A DNA stretch of 64,000 nucleotides from DASSTJ01 sp035707965 (GTDB lineage Bacteria; Actinomycetota; Actinomycetes; Actinomycetales; Angustibacteraceae). Location: positions 1 through 64,000 of the forward strand of contig DASSTJ010000096.1 in assembly GCA_035707965.1 (NCBI GenBank). The letters are read 5' to 3'. The translations under genes and the position numbers were made by a program. Shown here in pieces: positions 33,263 to 42,658 of this stretch (positions within the stretch are counted from its first letter, which is position 1; each line of letters begins with the position of its first letter). The notes under the pieces were generated by a model. That model did no database searches, was not told the DNA's origin, and saw only the letters and a list, made by a program, of their open reading frames with translations.

Positions 33263-36091
33263 TCAGGACGCCGGGACGAGGAGGATCGTCAGCATGTGGG
33301 CCTTGACGTTCGACGAGTCGGCCGTCGCCACCAGACCACCGACGGTGCCGAGCGGTGACGCGCCCTGACCGTCCGTGAGCAGCGACGAGATGTGGCCCCC
33401 GCCGGTGCCCGCCTCGGTGCCGCGCACGATCTGGCCGGACGGCGCCGTCCACGACGTGGTCGCGCCGGTGTCGTCCGCCCAGTAGGACACCACCCAGCTG
33501 CCCGCGACGGTGGAGTCGGCCGTCGGGGTCGTGTGCGACGCACGCTTCACCGACTCGGCGGTCGCCGTGACGAGCGCCGGCGAGTCGGCCGTCACCCCGG
33601 AGTACACCGCGAGCGTCACGTTCGTCTTGGCGCGAGAAGACGAGCTGACCGCCAGCTCGGCACCGCTGTCAGTGGCCGTCGCCGTCCGCTGCCACACCGC
33701 GGTCTGCAGGCCACCGTCGTCCAGCGACGACACCGCCGTCCACCCCGCAGGAGCCGTCAGCGTCACCGTGTCGCTGGCGCTGCTGGCGACGAGCAGCAGG
33801 GTGTCGCCGGCTGCCGTGCCACTCGGGACGGACACGCTCACGGACCTGGCGTTCGCGTTGGCCGACGCCGCACCGACAAAGCCCACCTGCGCGGCGGTGC
33901 CGTCATTGACCGTGATCGCCTGGCCGGTGGACGTCGTGGCGCCGCGGTCGTCCTTGACCGTCAGGGTGACGGTGTACTGGCCGCCGTTCGCGAAGGTGTG
34001 GACCGGGTCGGCTGCCGTGCTCGACTGCCCGTCGCCGAACGACCAGGAGTAGGCGGCGATGCTGCCGTCCGCGTCGTGCGACCCGGCGCTGTCGAACGTG
34101 CAGGTCAGCACGTCGCAGTGGGCGCTGAACGAGGCGACGGGCGCCACGTTCGGCACCGTCGGCGCGATGAAGATGCTGCGACCCTTCCACACCTGCCCGT
34201 CGACCCCCGGCCCGCTGACGGTCACCGGGGAGCCGGTGACGACGCCGTCCGAGAAGCTGACGGCCCGCAGGGTCCCGCTGGTGCGGTCACCGACGTAGAG
34301 CCGGCCACCCGAGAGGAGCATCGCCGAGACGTTGCCGAAGGTGATGCCGGAGGTGTTCGTCGCCTTCTGCGCGACCGCGCCCACGACCTTGGTGGACGGC
34401 GTGAACCCCCGGTAGTACAACGCCGGGTCGCCGGCGAGCGCGTAGTACAGCCGGCCCGAGTCGAAGAACATGGCCGTGATGCTGGGCACCTGGTTGTGGA
34501 AGTCGGTGAGCCGGACCAGCTGGTCCATGCCGTCGACGTTCGTCGCCGGCCCGAAGGTGGTGCCGTCGAACGTGCGGCCGTAGAGGTTGCCGTCGGACCA
34601 GCCGGTGTACAGCGTGTCGCCGATCATCACGGCGCCGCGCGACTGGCTCCAGCTGATGCCGCCGCCGTTGACGGCCGCGCCCGAACCGGTCACCTCCGCC
34701 CCGTCGAACGCCACCGTCGCGACGCCGTCCGCCGGGACGCCGTCGGCGTTACCGGCGAGAGCCACCGTGCCGGGCAAGGACTGCGTGGCGGTCGACGGGA
34801 CGTCGTACCCGCCGGCCAGCGGGAAGAAGGCGATCTTCGGGTGCTTGGTCCAGCCGCCGATGCGGTCGGTGTCGCTACCGACCCACAGGCCCGCCGGCGT
34901 GGCGAGCATGTCGAAGACGCCGACGCCACGGGCACGCCCCGGGTTCCAGGCGAGCGGCAGGCCGCTCGCCGGGTCGAGCGCCGCGATGCCTTCACGGGCG
35001 ACGGCACCCTGGCCTGCGCGGTCACCTGCGTACGCGTTGTTCTGCCAGCGGAAGTGGCCCCCGACGTACACCGCCGTCCCGGTCACCGCGACGGCGTAGG
35101 TGGTGTCACCACCGGTGTAGTCCGTCCAGGTCGGGCTGAGGTTGGTGCCGGTGACGCCGAGCTCCCAGCGCGTCGTGCTGTCGCAGGGGCTCGTGTAGCC
35201 GTGGTAGGCGCCGGTCGTCGAGATGACGGCGTACGTGCCGTCGGGCGAGATGTCGAGGTCGCGCATGTAGCTGTCGAACACGCGAGCGCAGCCGGTGTAC
35301 GTGAAGAACTGGGTGTTCCAGGCGCCCACCGCGGCGGTCGCCCCGGTGAGGTCGAGCAGCACCACCTGGTGGCGAGTCTGACCGCCGACGGTGGTGAAGT
35401 TGCCGATGGCGAGCAGCTTCGAGCCGTCGGGGGTCACGTCGAACTTCTGGAGGCTGGTGCGTCCGCCGTTGTGGGTGCCCGCGACGGTGAGCGAGAAGAA
35501 CGGGTCGTACGCGCCGGTGGTCGCGTTCACCGTGCCGATCGCCGCCTGGTCGTGCCCGGCCAGGCGCGAGAAGCTGCCGCCGAGCCACAGTCGTCCCTTC
35601 GACAGCCGCAGGTCGGTCACCACGCCGTTCATGGCCGGCGTCCGGAAGCTCGTGACTCGAGAGCCGTCAGCGAGAGAGAGCTGGACGACGCCCTTGGCGC
35701 GCTCGCCGTTCACGTAGCCGAAGGAGCCGCCGACGTACACGGACTGGCCATCGGGCGAGGCGACCAGCGCGTTGACGGCGCCGTCGAGGACGGGCTGGAA
35801 CCCGGTACGGATCTGGCCGGTCGTGGCGCTGAACGCCAGGACGTAGGGGCGCGACACGGTCGTCCCGCCGGACGAGGGAGTCACCGTGGTGAACGTGCCG
35901 CCCACCACGATCGTGTCGCCGGCCTGGACGATCGCCTGGACCGCGCCGTCGTCGATCGCCGGTGTCCAGCTCACCGCCCGGTCCGCCACGACGCTGGCCT
36001 GCGGCGACTGGACGGCGTAGGCCGAGGTCACGCCGAGCAGGCAGGCGAGCGTGGTGAGCAGGACGATCAGTACGTGTCGCAGCTGGCGCAT
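33263..36091 (-). CDS. Secreted beta-propeller and PKD-domain surface protein (1)
   Basis: A 942-residue exported protein. The signal peptide ends at VTSAYA (about 25). Residues about 35-430 are repeated propeller-like blades: DTIVVGGTFTTV, QSVYVGGSFGYVNG, GRLWLGGSFSRLAGH, KLLAIGNFTTVGG and VYVGGHFRWQN. A second repeat-like region follows to about 640. A PKD domain lies at about 655-735 (APVASFSAHCDVLTCTFDSAG through YSWSFGDGQSS and YTVTLTVKDDRG). The end is a 200-residue beta domain beginning VGFVGAASANANARSV. No wall anchor is seen. Such proteins usually bind carbohydrate or other surface components. It shares its architecture with the gene at 47257-51231. Confidence 0.82.
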   Translation of the reverse strand: MRQLRHVLIVLLTTLACLLGVTSAYAVQSPQASVVADRAVSWTPAIDDGAVQAIVQAGDTIVVGGTFTTVTPSSGGTTVSRPYVLAFSATTGQIRTGFQPVLDGAVNALVASPDGQSVYVGGSFGYVNGERAKGVVQLSLADGSRVTSFRTPAMNGVVTDLRLSKGRLWLGGSFSRLAGHDQAAIGTVNATTGAYDPFFSLTVAGTHNGGRTSLQKFDVTPDGSKLLAIGNFTTVGGQTRHQVVLLDLTGATAAVGAWNTQFFTYTGCARVFDSYMRDLDISPDGTYAVISTTGAYHGYTSPCDSTTRWELGVTGTNLSPTWTDYTGGDTTYAVAVTGTAVYVGGHFRWQNNAYAGDRAGQGAVAREGIAALDPASGLPLAWNPGRARGVGVFDMLATPAGLWVGSDTDRIGGWTKHPKIAFFPLAGGYDVPSTATQSLPGTVALAGNADGVPADGVATVAFDGAEVTGSGAAVNGGGISWSQSRGAVMIGDTLYTGWSDGNLYGRTFDGTTFGPATNVDGMDQLVRLTDFHNQVPSITAMFFDSGRLYYALAGDPALYYRGFTPSTKVVGAVAQKATNTSGITFGNVSAMLLSGGRLYVGDRTSGTLRAVSFSDGVVTGSPVTVSGPGVDGQVWKGRSIFIAPTVPNVAPVASFSAHCDVLTCTFDSAGSHDADGSIAAYSWSFGDGQSSTAADPVHTFANGGQYTVTLTVKDDRGATTSTGQAITVNDGTAAQVGFVGAASANANARSVSVSVPSGTAAGDTLLLVASSASDTVTLTAPAGWTAVSSLDDGGLQTAVWQRTATATDSGAELAVSSSSRAKTNVTLAVYSGVTADSPALVTATAESVKRASHTTPTADSTVAGSWVVSYWADDTGATTSWTAPSGQIVRGTEAGTGGGHISSLLTDGQGASPLGTVGGLVATADSSNVKAHMLTILLVPAS

Positions 36092-36266
36092 GGCCGGTTC
36101 CTCGCGGTTGCGGAGTCGTGAACGCGGCCATGATTACCCAAGGTCACGACAGCGCGGGCAGGAACGGTCCGATTGACCCGCAACCACTACTCTCCGTCAT
36201 GATACATCAGCGGGCTGCTGATACGTCGGGCAGCGCGACACGGTCCCGAGCCGCTGGGACGAGCCG

Positions 36267-37466
36267 TCAGCCGGCACGCAGGAGCACTGTGTAGCCCCGC
36301 CCGCCACCGGCCTCCACGGCGTTCGAGATGCCGGCTACCTGCACCGGCCGCAGCCGGGTGGTGGTCGTCCCGTCGCCGAGCTGCCCGGTGTCGTTCATGC
36401 CCCAGTCCCAGAGCTGTCCGGTGCGCGTGGCAACCAGCGTGTGGTCGCGCCCGGTCCCGATCCGCGCCCCAGCCGGCACGCCGGCGACGGCGGCCGGGAC
36501 GAGCCGGTCGGCCTTGGAGCCCGAGCCGAGCTGACCCCGGCTGCCCTCGCCCCAGGTGAGCACCGTGCCGTCGGCGAGCAGCGCGACCGAGTGCAGCGCT
36601 CCCGCGCTCACCTGCACGGCGTTCGTCACACCACGGACCGCCACCGGCGTCGTCCGAGACGTCCGCGTACCGTCGCCGAGCTGTCCGGAGCTGTTGAGCC
36701 CCCACGCCCGCAGCGTGCCGTCCGCCATCAGGGCGATGGCGTGATTGCGTCCGGCTGCGACCTGCACCACGCCGCTGAGGCTGGGGACGTGGACAGGGGT
36801 GAGCTGACGGGTCGTGGTCGTGCCGTTGCCCAGCTCGCCGTAGGCCCCGCCACCCCAGGCCATGACGGTGTGGTCGCTGCGGACCGCGTAGCTCGCGTCC
36901 CGACCCCCGGACACCGACAGCACACCGCTGAGACCGAGCACCGCGACCGGGGACGAACGGCGCTTCGTCGTGCCGTCCCCCAGCTGGCCCAGCGAGTTCA
37001 TGCCCCAGGCGCGCACCGTGCCGTCCGCCAGGAGCGCCAGCGAGTGGTAGTGCCCCGTGGCCACCTGCGTCGCACGGGGAAGGCCGGGGACCACCGTCGG
37101 CGTCCGGACGTCGGTCAGTGACCCGGTCCCGGTCGCGCCCTTCGACCCGTCACCCCAGGACCAGACGCGTCCGGTGCCGTCCAGGGCCAGCACGTGCTCG
37201 CGACCACCCGCCACCTGCGCCACGTCGGTCAACGCGTCGACGGGCCCGAACGTGCGGCGCGACGTCGTCCCGCCGTCCCCGAGCTGGCCGTCCGACCCCA
37301 GGCCCACCGTCCAGGCGGAGCCACCGGCCGCATAGGCAGGGCTGACGACGGACCACGCCAGCCCGAGGGCCAGCGTGAGGACGGCGACCGCGCAGGCCCG
37401 GACGGCCCGTGCCCGACGCAGGGAAGAGGCGCTCATGACGGTGCTCCGTTCGGTGACTGAGGACAT
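36267..37466 (-). CDS. Secreted RCC1-repeat (beta-propeller) protein
   Basis: A 399-residue exported protein. The N-terminus (MSSVTERSTVMSASSLRRAR, then AVAVLTLALGLAWSVVSPAYA) is a signal peptide; an ATG at 37436 would give a shorter, equally good leader. The mature part is about six to seven RCC1 repeats of about 50 residues. Each carries a W-G-x-x-x-x-GQLGDG-type turn (SDGQLGDGGTTSRR, NSLGQLGDGTTKRR, NSSGQLGDGTRTSRT, NDTGQLGDGTTTTR), and together they close a seven-blade propeller. No catalytic residues are evident, so a binding or structural role outside the cell is likely. Divergent from the APS-kinase gene. Confidence 0.85.
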   Translation of the reverse strand: MSSVTERSTVMSASSLRRARAVRACAVAVLTLALGLAWSVVSPAYAAGGSAWTVGLGSDGQLGDGGTTSRRTFGPVDALTDVAQVAGGREHVLALDGTGRVWSWGDGSKGATGTGSLTDVRTPTVVPGLPRATQVATGHYHSLALLADGTVRAWGMNSLGQLGDGTTKRRSSPVAVLGLSGVLSVSGGRDASYAVRSDHTVMAWGGGAYGELGNGTTTTRQLTPVHVPSLSGVVQVAAGRNHAIALMADGTLRAWGLNSSGQLGDGTRTSRTTPVAVRGVTNAVQVSAGALHSVALLADGTVLTWGEGSRGQLGSGSKADRLVPAAVAGVPAGARIGTGRDHTLVATRTGQLWDWGMNDTGQLGDGTTTTRLRPVQVAGISNAVEAGGGRGYTVLLRAG

Positions 37467-37685
37467 CGTGCTCGCTCCACACTCGTCCTGTCGGGTGAAC
37501 GCCAAAGTCGAGCGATTCCAACGAATCCGCGGAAGTCGACACCGGACAAGGCAAGCGTTGGATAACCTGCCGACGCAGTCCGAACCAGGCCAAGGGGGCC
37601 CGTCATCAGCGGTACCACCACCACGCTTCCGGATGTCGGGGTCACCTCGCACGTCGTTCCCGACGTCGAGCTGGCGCTGCTCGGC

Positions 37686-38993
37686 GTGCTTCCGGACGGC
37701 CAGCTCCTGGGCGGCCCGGTACGGGGCACCCGGCCGGCGGGCGGCGGGGCTCGGGTCTCCGTGTCACTGCCACGGGACGTCGCCGACGACGTGCGCGCGG
37801 CAGGTGCAGCCGTGCTGCGTGACGAGGAGTTCACGCCGTTCGCCCGGATCACCGTCGTCGACGACGAGCCGAGCGCCGGCGACGCAGAGCAGGCCGATGG
37901 CCGGCCTCAGGCGGCCGACGTGGCGCTGCCCGTGCACGGCCGGGTGGAGCCCCTGCGGCCTCGCGAGGCCGGCTTGCGGCGGGCGGACGTGCTCACGGCA
38001 GGGGACTGCGGTGCCTACGCGGACGCGACGGTGGTGCTGCTGCGACGGCTCCCCGTCGGTGAGGAGGCACGCAGCTGGCGCCGGCAGGTCGGCGCCGGCG
38101 CACGGCTGCTCGTCCTCGTGCCGTCAGGTCCGGTAGGCACGGCGGACGTTCCCCCGGCGGTCCTGGCGTCAGCCGCGGACGCGATGGCGGACGGTTCACC
38201 CTCGACGGTCGTCAAGGTGGTCCCGCTGAGCTGGCGCGACCCGGTGAGCGACCGAGCCGTCGCCGCGCTGCTCGCCCGCTGGCTCGGCAGCACCGACCTC
38301 CACTACCTGGACCCGGACGGGGACGACGAGCCGGCCGTCCGGTGGAGGCGACTGATCGCCACGCTGGACGGCCCCGACCGCCCGGAGCCAGACCCTGACG
38401 ACGCCGAGACGCTGCAGCACCTGCGGCGCTGGCGGCCCGCGCCGGCCGACCGCGGGCTGGTGGTCATGTTCACCGGCCTGTCCGGCTCGGGCAAGTCCAC
38501 CGTCGCACGCGCACTGGCGGAGCACGTCAGGGATGCCGGCCGCACCGTCACGCTGCTCGACGGCGACGTCGTCCGCACCTTCCTGTCCGCGGGCCTCGGC
38601 TTCGACCGCGAGTCGAGAGAACGCAACGTGGAGCGGATCGGGTTCGTCGCCGCGGAGGTGGCCCGGCACGGCGGGGTCGCGATCTGCGCGCCGATCGCCC
38701 CTTACCGCGTCAGCCGGCAACGGGTCCGCGAGCTCGTCCAGCAGCACGGCGACTTCCTGCTCGTGCACGTCAGCACCCCGCTCGAGGAGTGCGAGCGACG
38801 GGACCTGAAAGGCCTCTACGCCAAGGCTCGCGCGGGTCTCATCACGGAGTTCACGGGCATCTCCGACCCCTATGAGACGCCCGAGGACGCCGACGTCGTG
38901 ATCGACACGTCAGCCGTGTCGACGTCCGAGGCGGTCCGTCAGGTCACCGAGCGGCTCTCGACCGGCGGTTGGCTACCGGCGGCGGCGCCGTGA
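37686..38993 (+). CDS. Adenylylsulfate (APS) kinase-domain protein with long N-terminal extension
   Basis: A 435-residue protein from the first canonical start. The C-terminal 180 residues are APS kinase (CysC): P-loop FTGLSGSGKST near 260-270, LLDGDVVRTFLSAGLGF, the substrate block FVAAEVARHGGVAICAPIAPYR, and KGLYAKARAGLITEFTGISDPYE. It would make the sulfate donor PAPS from APS. The N-terminal 240 residues are unassigned; ATP-sulfurylase active-site motifs are not seen. The frame stays open and protein-like back to about 37602, where AAGGGGG stands at 37592-37598, but it lacks ATG, GTG or TTG there, so the true start may be a rare codon. First of a three-gene operon with the permease and a sulfotransferase (GTGA overlap). 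Confidence 0.85.
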   Translation: MLPDGQLLGGPVRGTRPAGGGARVSVSLPRDVADDVRAAGAAVLRDEEFTPFARITVVDDEPSAGDAEQADGRPQAADVALPVHGRVEPLRPREAGLRRADVLTAGDCGAYADATVVLLRRLPVGEEARSWRRQVGAGARLLVLVPSGPVGTADVPPAVLASAADAMADGSPSTVVKVVPLSWRDPVSDRAVAALLARWLGSTDLHYLDPDGDDEPAVRWRRLIATLDGPDRPEPDPDDAETLQHLRRWRPAPADRGLVVMFTGLSGSGKSTVARALAEHVRDAGRTVTLLDGDVVRTFLSAGLGFDRESRERNVERIGFVAAEVARHGGVAICAPIAPYRVSRQRVRELVQQHGDFLLVHVSTPLEECERRDLKGLYAKARAGLITEFTGISDPYETPEDADVVIDTSAVSTSEAVRQVTERLSTGGWLPAAAP

Positions 38994-39943
38994 GCATCGA
39001 CTGGCTGCTCGCCTTCGCCTCGTTCGGGGTCGGCATCGTCGTCGGTCTCACCGGCATGGGCGGCGGTGCGCTGATGACGCCGGTCCTCGTGCTGTTCTTC
39101 AACATCCCGCCGCTGACGGCCGTCTCCAGCGACCTGGTCGCCGCAGCGGTCATGAAGCCGGTGGGGTCCTTCGTACACCTGCGCCGCGGCACCGTGCACC
39201 TCGGACTGGTGAAGTGGCTCTGCCTCGGCTCCATCCCCTTCGCGTTCGTCGGCGTGCTCATCACGCGCGCGCTCGGCGACGGCGAGGAGGTGCAGTCGAT
39301 CATCCGGACAGCGCTCGGCGTCGCGCTCGTCGTCGCGGCCGCCGGCCTCACCGTGCGCGCCTACCTGCGGCTCATCGAGCGGGCGCGGCGGCGAGACGGT
39401 TCTGCCCCTCCCCTGCCCCAGCACCGGCCTTCGGTACGCATGCGGCCGGTGCCCACGGTGATCATCGGAGCCGTCGGCGGCCTCATCGTCGGCATGACGT
39501 CGGTCGGGTCGGGCTCGCTCATCATCATCGCCCTGATGGCGCTCTACCCCCAGCTGAAGGCGAGCCAGCTGGTCGGTACGGACCTCCTGCAGGCGGTGCC
39601 GCTGGTCGCCTCGGCCGCGCTCGGGCACATCCTGTTCGGCGACTTCCAGCTCAGCCTGACGACCTCGTTGCTCCTCGGCTCTGTGCCGGGCGTCTGGGTC
39701 GGGGCGCAGCTGTCGTCGCGGGCCCCGGGCGGCCTCGTGCGCCGCGCACTGGCGTTCGTGCTCCTGGCGTCGGCCCTGAAGCTGCTCGAGCTGTCCAACC
39801 AGCACACGGTCATCGTCCTGACGGTGTTCCTCGTCGTCGCCCCGGTCGCGTGGATCGTCGTCCGTCGTCGACACGGGCTGCCGGCACTGGCGCGACGGTC
39901 GGCCACGCGCCGCAGCGCTCCCGCCCTGACCCCGGAGCCCTGA
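38990..39943 (+). CDS. TauE/SafE family anion permease
   Basis: A 317-residue membrane protein with about eight hydrophobic helices in two similar halves. Each half has the family's Gly-rich signature (FASFGVGIVVGLTGMGGGALMTP near 9-31 and IIGAVGGLIVGMTSVGSGSLI near 160-180). Members move sulfite, sulfoacetate, sulfate or other organic anions. Placed between an APS kinase and a sulfotransferase (GTGA overlap with the first, one base before the second), sulfate uptake for polysaccharide sulfation is the simplest reading; efflux of a sulfonated compound remains possible. Start: GTG at 38990. Confidence 0.88.
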   Translation: MSIDWLLAFASFGVGIVVGLTGMGGGALMTPVLVLFFNIPPLTAVSSDLVAAAVMKPVGSFVHLRRGTVHLGLVKWLCLGSIPFAFVGVLITRALGDGEEVQSIIRTALGVALVVAAAGLTVRAYLRLIERARRRDGSAPPLPQHRPSVRMRPVPTVIIGAVGGLIVGMTSVGSGSLIIIALMALYPQLKASQLVGTDLLQAVPLVASAALGHILFGDFQLSLTTSLLLGSVPGVWVGAQLSSRAPGGLVRRALAFVLLASALKLLELSNQHTVIVLTVFLVVAPVAWIVVRRRHGLPALARRSATRRSAPALTPEP

Positions 39944-39944
39944 C

Positions 39945-40877
39945 GTGCCGACGTCCTGGGGCCGCCCACGGCCGCTCCTCGTCACCGGGGCGCCTCGCTC
40001 CGGCACCACGTGGCTGGCGCAGCAGCTCGCGAGCGCGCCAGGGTGCGCTCTCACGGGTCGCGAGCCCATGAACCCCAACGGTCGCCAGTACAAGCTCGGC
40101 GGCACGCTCGACAGCTGGGTGTGGCTGTCGGACCCGACGCCGGCGCAGGTACGGGCGCTCCGCCGTGCCTACCGTGGGCTCGCGCCGAAGGTCTACGGAC
40201 GCTACGGGCACCGCCAGTGGCGCGCTGCCGCGCCGGGCACGCGGCTCGTCGTCAAGGACCCGTACGCCGTGCTCTCCATCGACACGGTCGCCCGGGTCAC
40301 CGCGGCGGTGCCGGTCCTGGTGTACCGGCACCCGGCCGCCGTGCTGTCGAGCTACCGGCGCATGGGATGGCAGCCGGACGTGGCGGAGGTGGCCGCAGCG
40401 CTGAACGGCAACGCGCGCGCAACGGCAGCACCAGCGGCGAACGCGGACCTGGTCACGGGCATGGCCTGGTTCTGGTCGAACCTCAACGAGCTGGCACTCG
40501 ACGCCGCGCTGACAGTGCCCGGGGCGGTCGTCGTCGACCACGCGGAGCTCGCGTCCGGCGGCACCGCCGCCATGGGCACGCTGTTCCGGGCCCTGGGACT
40601 GAGCCGTGCAGAGGTCCCCCCGACGGCGTCGTCCGGCGGCGGCACGTCCGCCCGCAGGCCCGCCGAGGCCCACGACGAGGCCGCCGGCACGCTGCCACCC
40701 GACCACGACGTGGCGGCGGGCGCCGACGACGGGGCGCTGCACCGGCTGGACCGCAGACCCGAGCAGGTGGCCACCGCCTGGCGAGCGACGGTCGACGAGC
40801 ACGAGCTCGAGCTGCTGAGCGACCTCGCCGGACCGACGCTGCGCCGTCTGGAGTCCGTGCGGCTGCGCCTGTCCTGA
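39945..40877 (+). CDS. Sulfotransferase family protein (1)
   Basis: A 310-residue PAPS-dependent sulfotransferase. The 5'-phosphosulfate loop is LVTGAPRSGTTWLAQQL (12-28), and the 3'-phosphate region is RLVVKDPYAVLSI followed by VLVYRHPAAVLSSYRRMGW (about 98-135). The C-terminal 90 residues are polar and contain the stretch SGGGTSARRPAEAHDE, as in loop regions that contact acceptor. It starts at a GTG one base after the permease stop. It is the third gene of the cysC-permease-sulfotransferase operon. The acceptor is inferred to be the locus polysaccharide or its lipid-linked precursor. Confidence 0.85.
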   Translation: MPTSWGRPRPLLVTGAPRSGTTWLAQQLASAPGCALTGREPMNPNGRQYKLGGTLDSWVWLSDPTPAQVRALRRAYRGLAPKVYGRYGHRQWRAAAPGTRLVVKDPYAVLSIDTVARVTAAVPVLVYRHPAAVLSSYRRMGWQPDVAEVAAALNGNARATAAPAANADLVTGMAWFWSNLNELALDAALTVPGAVVVDHAELASGGTAAMGTLFRALGLSRAEVPPTASSGGGTSARRPAEAHDEAAGTLPPDHDVAAGADDGALHRLDRRPEQVATAWRATVDEHELELLSDLAGPTLRRLESVRLRLS

Positions 40878-40930
40878 CCGCGACGCTGCACGTCGCGACG
40901 GGCCACCCCCAGCGGGGCTCGCCCACCTGC

Positions 40931-42658
40931 TCAGTCGGCGGCGGGGCTCGGCGCAGCCGCAGTGCACGTGGCGCGACGGCTCAGCACGGTCAGCGTCACG
41001 CCGCCGAGCAGCAGGGCGAGCGCCAGCAGCACCGGCTCACGAGGATCGGCACCGGTACGAGGCAGAGCCGACGCGGAGGCCGCGGCCGAACGGACCGTCG
41101 TCCCGACCGTGGTCACGGACGAGTTGCTGCGGACCGTCGCACCGCTCGGCGTGCGACCAGTGGCGTAGGCGAAGTTACGGCCGAAGCCCTTGGCCGCCTG
41201 CCACTTGGTGACCGCGACGGGGGCGGACATGCAGACGACCGACGCACCCGGGGCCAGGGTCGAGACCGGGCAGTACACACCGGCGCCCATCCGGCTCAGC
41301 CGTCGGTCCACGACCTGCACGTGAGTCAGCGTCAGGGTGCCCGTGTTGGTGGCCCGGAAGGCGAACGTGAGGAGGTCGCCGGCGTCGATCGTCCCGTCCT
41401 GGTTGCGGTCCGCCACGCGGGCGACCCACTGCGTCAGGTGCAGGTGGGCGACGGCGGTGCTGCCGGACGGTGACGTCGACGGCTTGGTCGGCTTCTGCGG
41501 CCGGGCAGCCGGTACCTGCACCGGCACGGACGCGGTGCTGGTGGCGCTCGTCACCGTCGCGCCGGCCAGCGTCGTCGCCGACGCCGTCGCCTGGTTGCGC
41601 AGCGTGCCGGCCTTCGCCTGCGCGTCGGTCACCGCGAAACGCGCCGACGTGCACGTCGCGGAGGCACCGGGGGCGAGCTGGGTCGCCCCGCAGGTGAGCT
41701 TCACACCGAGGCGGGACAGGAGCGCGTCCGAGACGGTGAGCCCGCGCAGCGTGAGAGCGCCCGTGTTCGTGACGGTGATCCGGACGTCCACCTGGTCGCC
41801 GGCGTCCAGCCGCCCGTCCTTGTCGCCGTCCGTGCGCTGGGTGATGGTCTGCTTGACCGCGAGACCGGAGGCAGCCGTCACGGGCGTCGAGGACGTCACC
41901 GCGGCGGACGTGACCGGCGTGCCGCTGCCAGCCACGGTGCCGGACGCCGTGACGAGAACGACCAGACGGCCTGCGTCGACGTCCGCCTGGGTGAGCGGGT
42001 GTCGCAGAGTGCACGCTTCCGGCGTGCCGGGCGCGACGACGACGACGGGGCAGGTGAAGCTGGCGCCTCCGTCGGTCGTGACCGTGAGCGCCTGCACCGA
42101 GTCCGGACCGGCGTTCGTGACCGTGGCGACGAGGTCGACCCCGTCACCGGCATCGGTGCGGCCAGAGCCGTTGACGTCGACCACCGTGCCGGTCACCGTC
42201 ACGGCCAGCGGAGCGGCCGGCTCGGCCTCAGCCGCGACCACGGCGGACGCGCCCACGACCGACGTCGTGCGCAACGCGCCGCTCGACGCCGTGGCCGCCG
42301 GTGCCGCGGCCGACGTCCCGGAGCTCGTGGTCTCCTTCGCGGGAGCAGCGCTCGCGGTCGCCGGAACCGTCGGCGCGTCAGCCTTGGGTGCCTCAGCCTT
42401 CGGCGCGTCAGCCTTCGGCGCGTCAGCCTTCGGCGCGTCAGCCTTCGGCGCGTCAGCCTTCGGTGCCTCAGCCTTGGGTGCCTCAGCCGCGGGAGCGTCG
42501 GTCTTCGAAGGGTCCACACCGGTCGACGCGGCGCCCGCCGCGGCGGACTGACTGGTCGGTGCGCCGGACGACGACGTGTCGGCGAACGCGGGGGCCACCT
42601 GGACGATGCTCAGTGCTGTCACGACCGCCATGCAGGCGAGGGTCCGACGGCTGTTCAT
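40931..42658 (-). CDS. LPXTG-anchored surface protein with KADAP repeats and DUF11-like domains
   Basis: A 575-residue wall-anchored protein. Signal peptide 1-26 (ending APAFA); an Ala/Pro/Lys/Asp repeat region with eight five-residue KADAP/KAEAP units (about 57-96). Three beta-sandwich domains of the DUF11/conserved-repeat type (about 150-240, 255-350 and 380-480) each contain a run like VTNAGPDSVQALTV, VTNTGALTLRGLTV or ATNTGTLTLTHVQV, and Asp-rich calcium-like loops (DVNGSGRTDAGDGVD, DGDKDGRLDAGDQVD, DRNQDGTIDAGD). The end has the sortase signal LPRTG (532-536), a hydrophobic helix and Arg residues. The ATG at 42658 has AAGGGG upstream. A sortase is not in the window. Confidence 0.9.
   Translation of the reverse strand: MNSRRTLACMAVVTALSIVQVAPAFADTSSSGAPTSQSAAAGAASTGVDPSKTDAPAAEAPKAEAPKADAPKADAPKADAPKADAPKAEAPKADAPTVPATASAAPAKETTSSGTSAAAPAATASSGALRTTSVVGASAVVAAEAEPAAPLAVTVTGTVVDVNGSGRTDAGDGVDLVATVTNAGPDSVQALTVTTDGGASFTCPVVVVAPGTPEACTLRHPLTQADVDAGRLVVLVTASGTVAGSGTPVTSAAVTSSTPVTAASGLAVKQTITQRTDGDKDGRLDAGDQVDVRITVTNTGALTLRGLTVSDALLSRLGVKLTCGATQLAPGASATCTSARFAVTDAQAKAGTLRNQATASATTLAGATVTSATSTASVPVQVPAARPQKPTKPSTSPSGSTAVAHLHLTQWVARVADRNQDGTIDAGDLLTFAFRATNTGTLTLTHVQVVDRRLSRMGAGVYCPVSTLAPGASVVCMSAPVAVTKWQAAKGFGRNFAYATGRTPSGATVRSNSSVTTVGTTVRSAAASASALPRTGADPREPVLLALALLLGGVTLTVLSRRATCTAAAPSPAAD
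42371..42490. repeat. 15-bp in-frame tandem repeat (KADAP/KAEAP coding)
   Basis: Eight units of 15 bases based on GGCGCGTCAGCCTTC encode the KADAP/KAEAP stretch of the wall-anchored protein. The central units are identical, so copy number could change by slippage while keeping the frame. Confidence 0.8.

Noticed and set aside
33392..36121. 909-residue plus-strand frame
   Set aside because: Exact antisense of the propeller-PKD gene with Arg/Val/Ala-rich shadow composition.
36190..36235. Imperfect repeat TGATACATCAGC / GCTGATACGTC
   Set aside because: Only partly symmetrical, seen once, and between two same-strand surface genes; not enough to call an operator.
42371..42490. Possible CRISPR-like array
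   Set aside because: Units are contiguous and in frame with no spacers; they encode a protein repeat. The 42-bp repeat at 17079 also lacks spacers.
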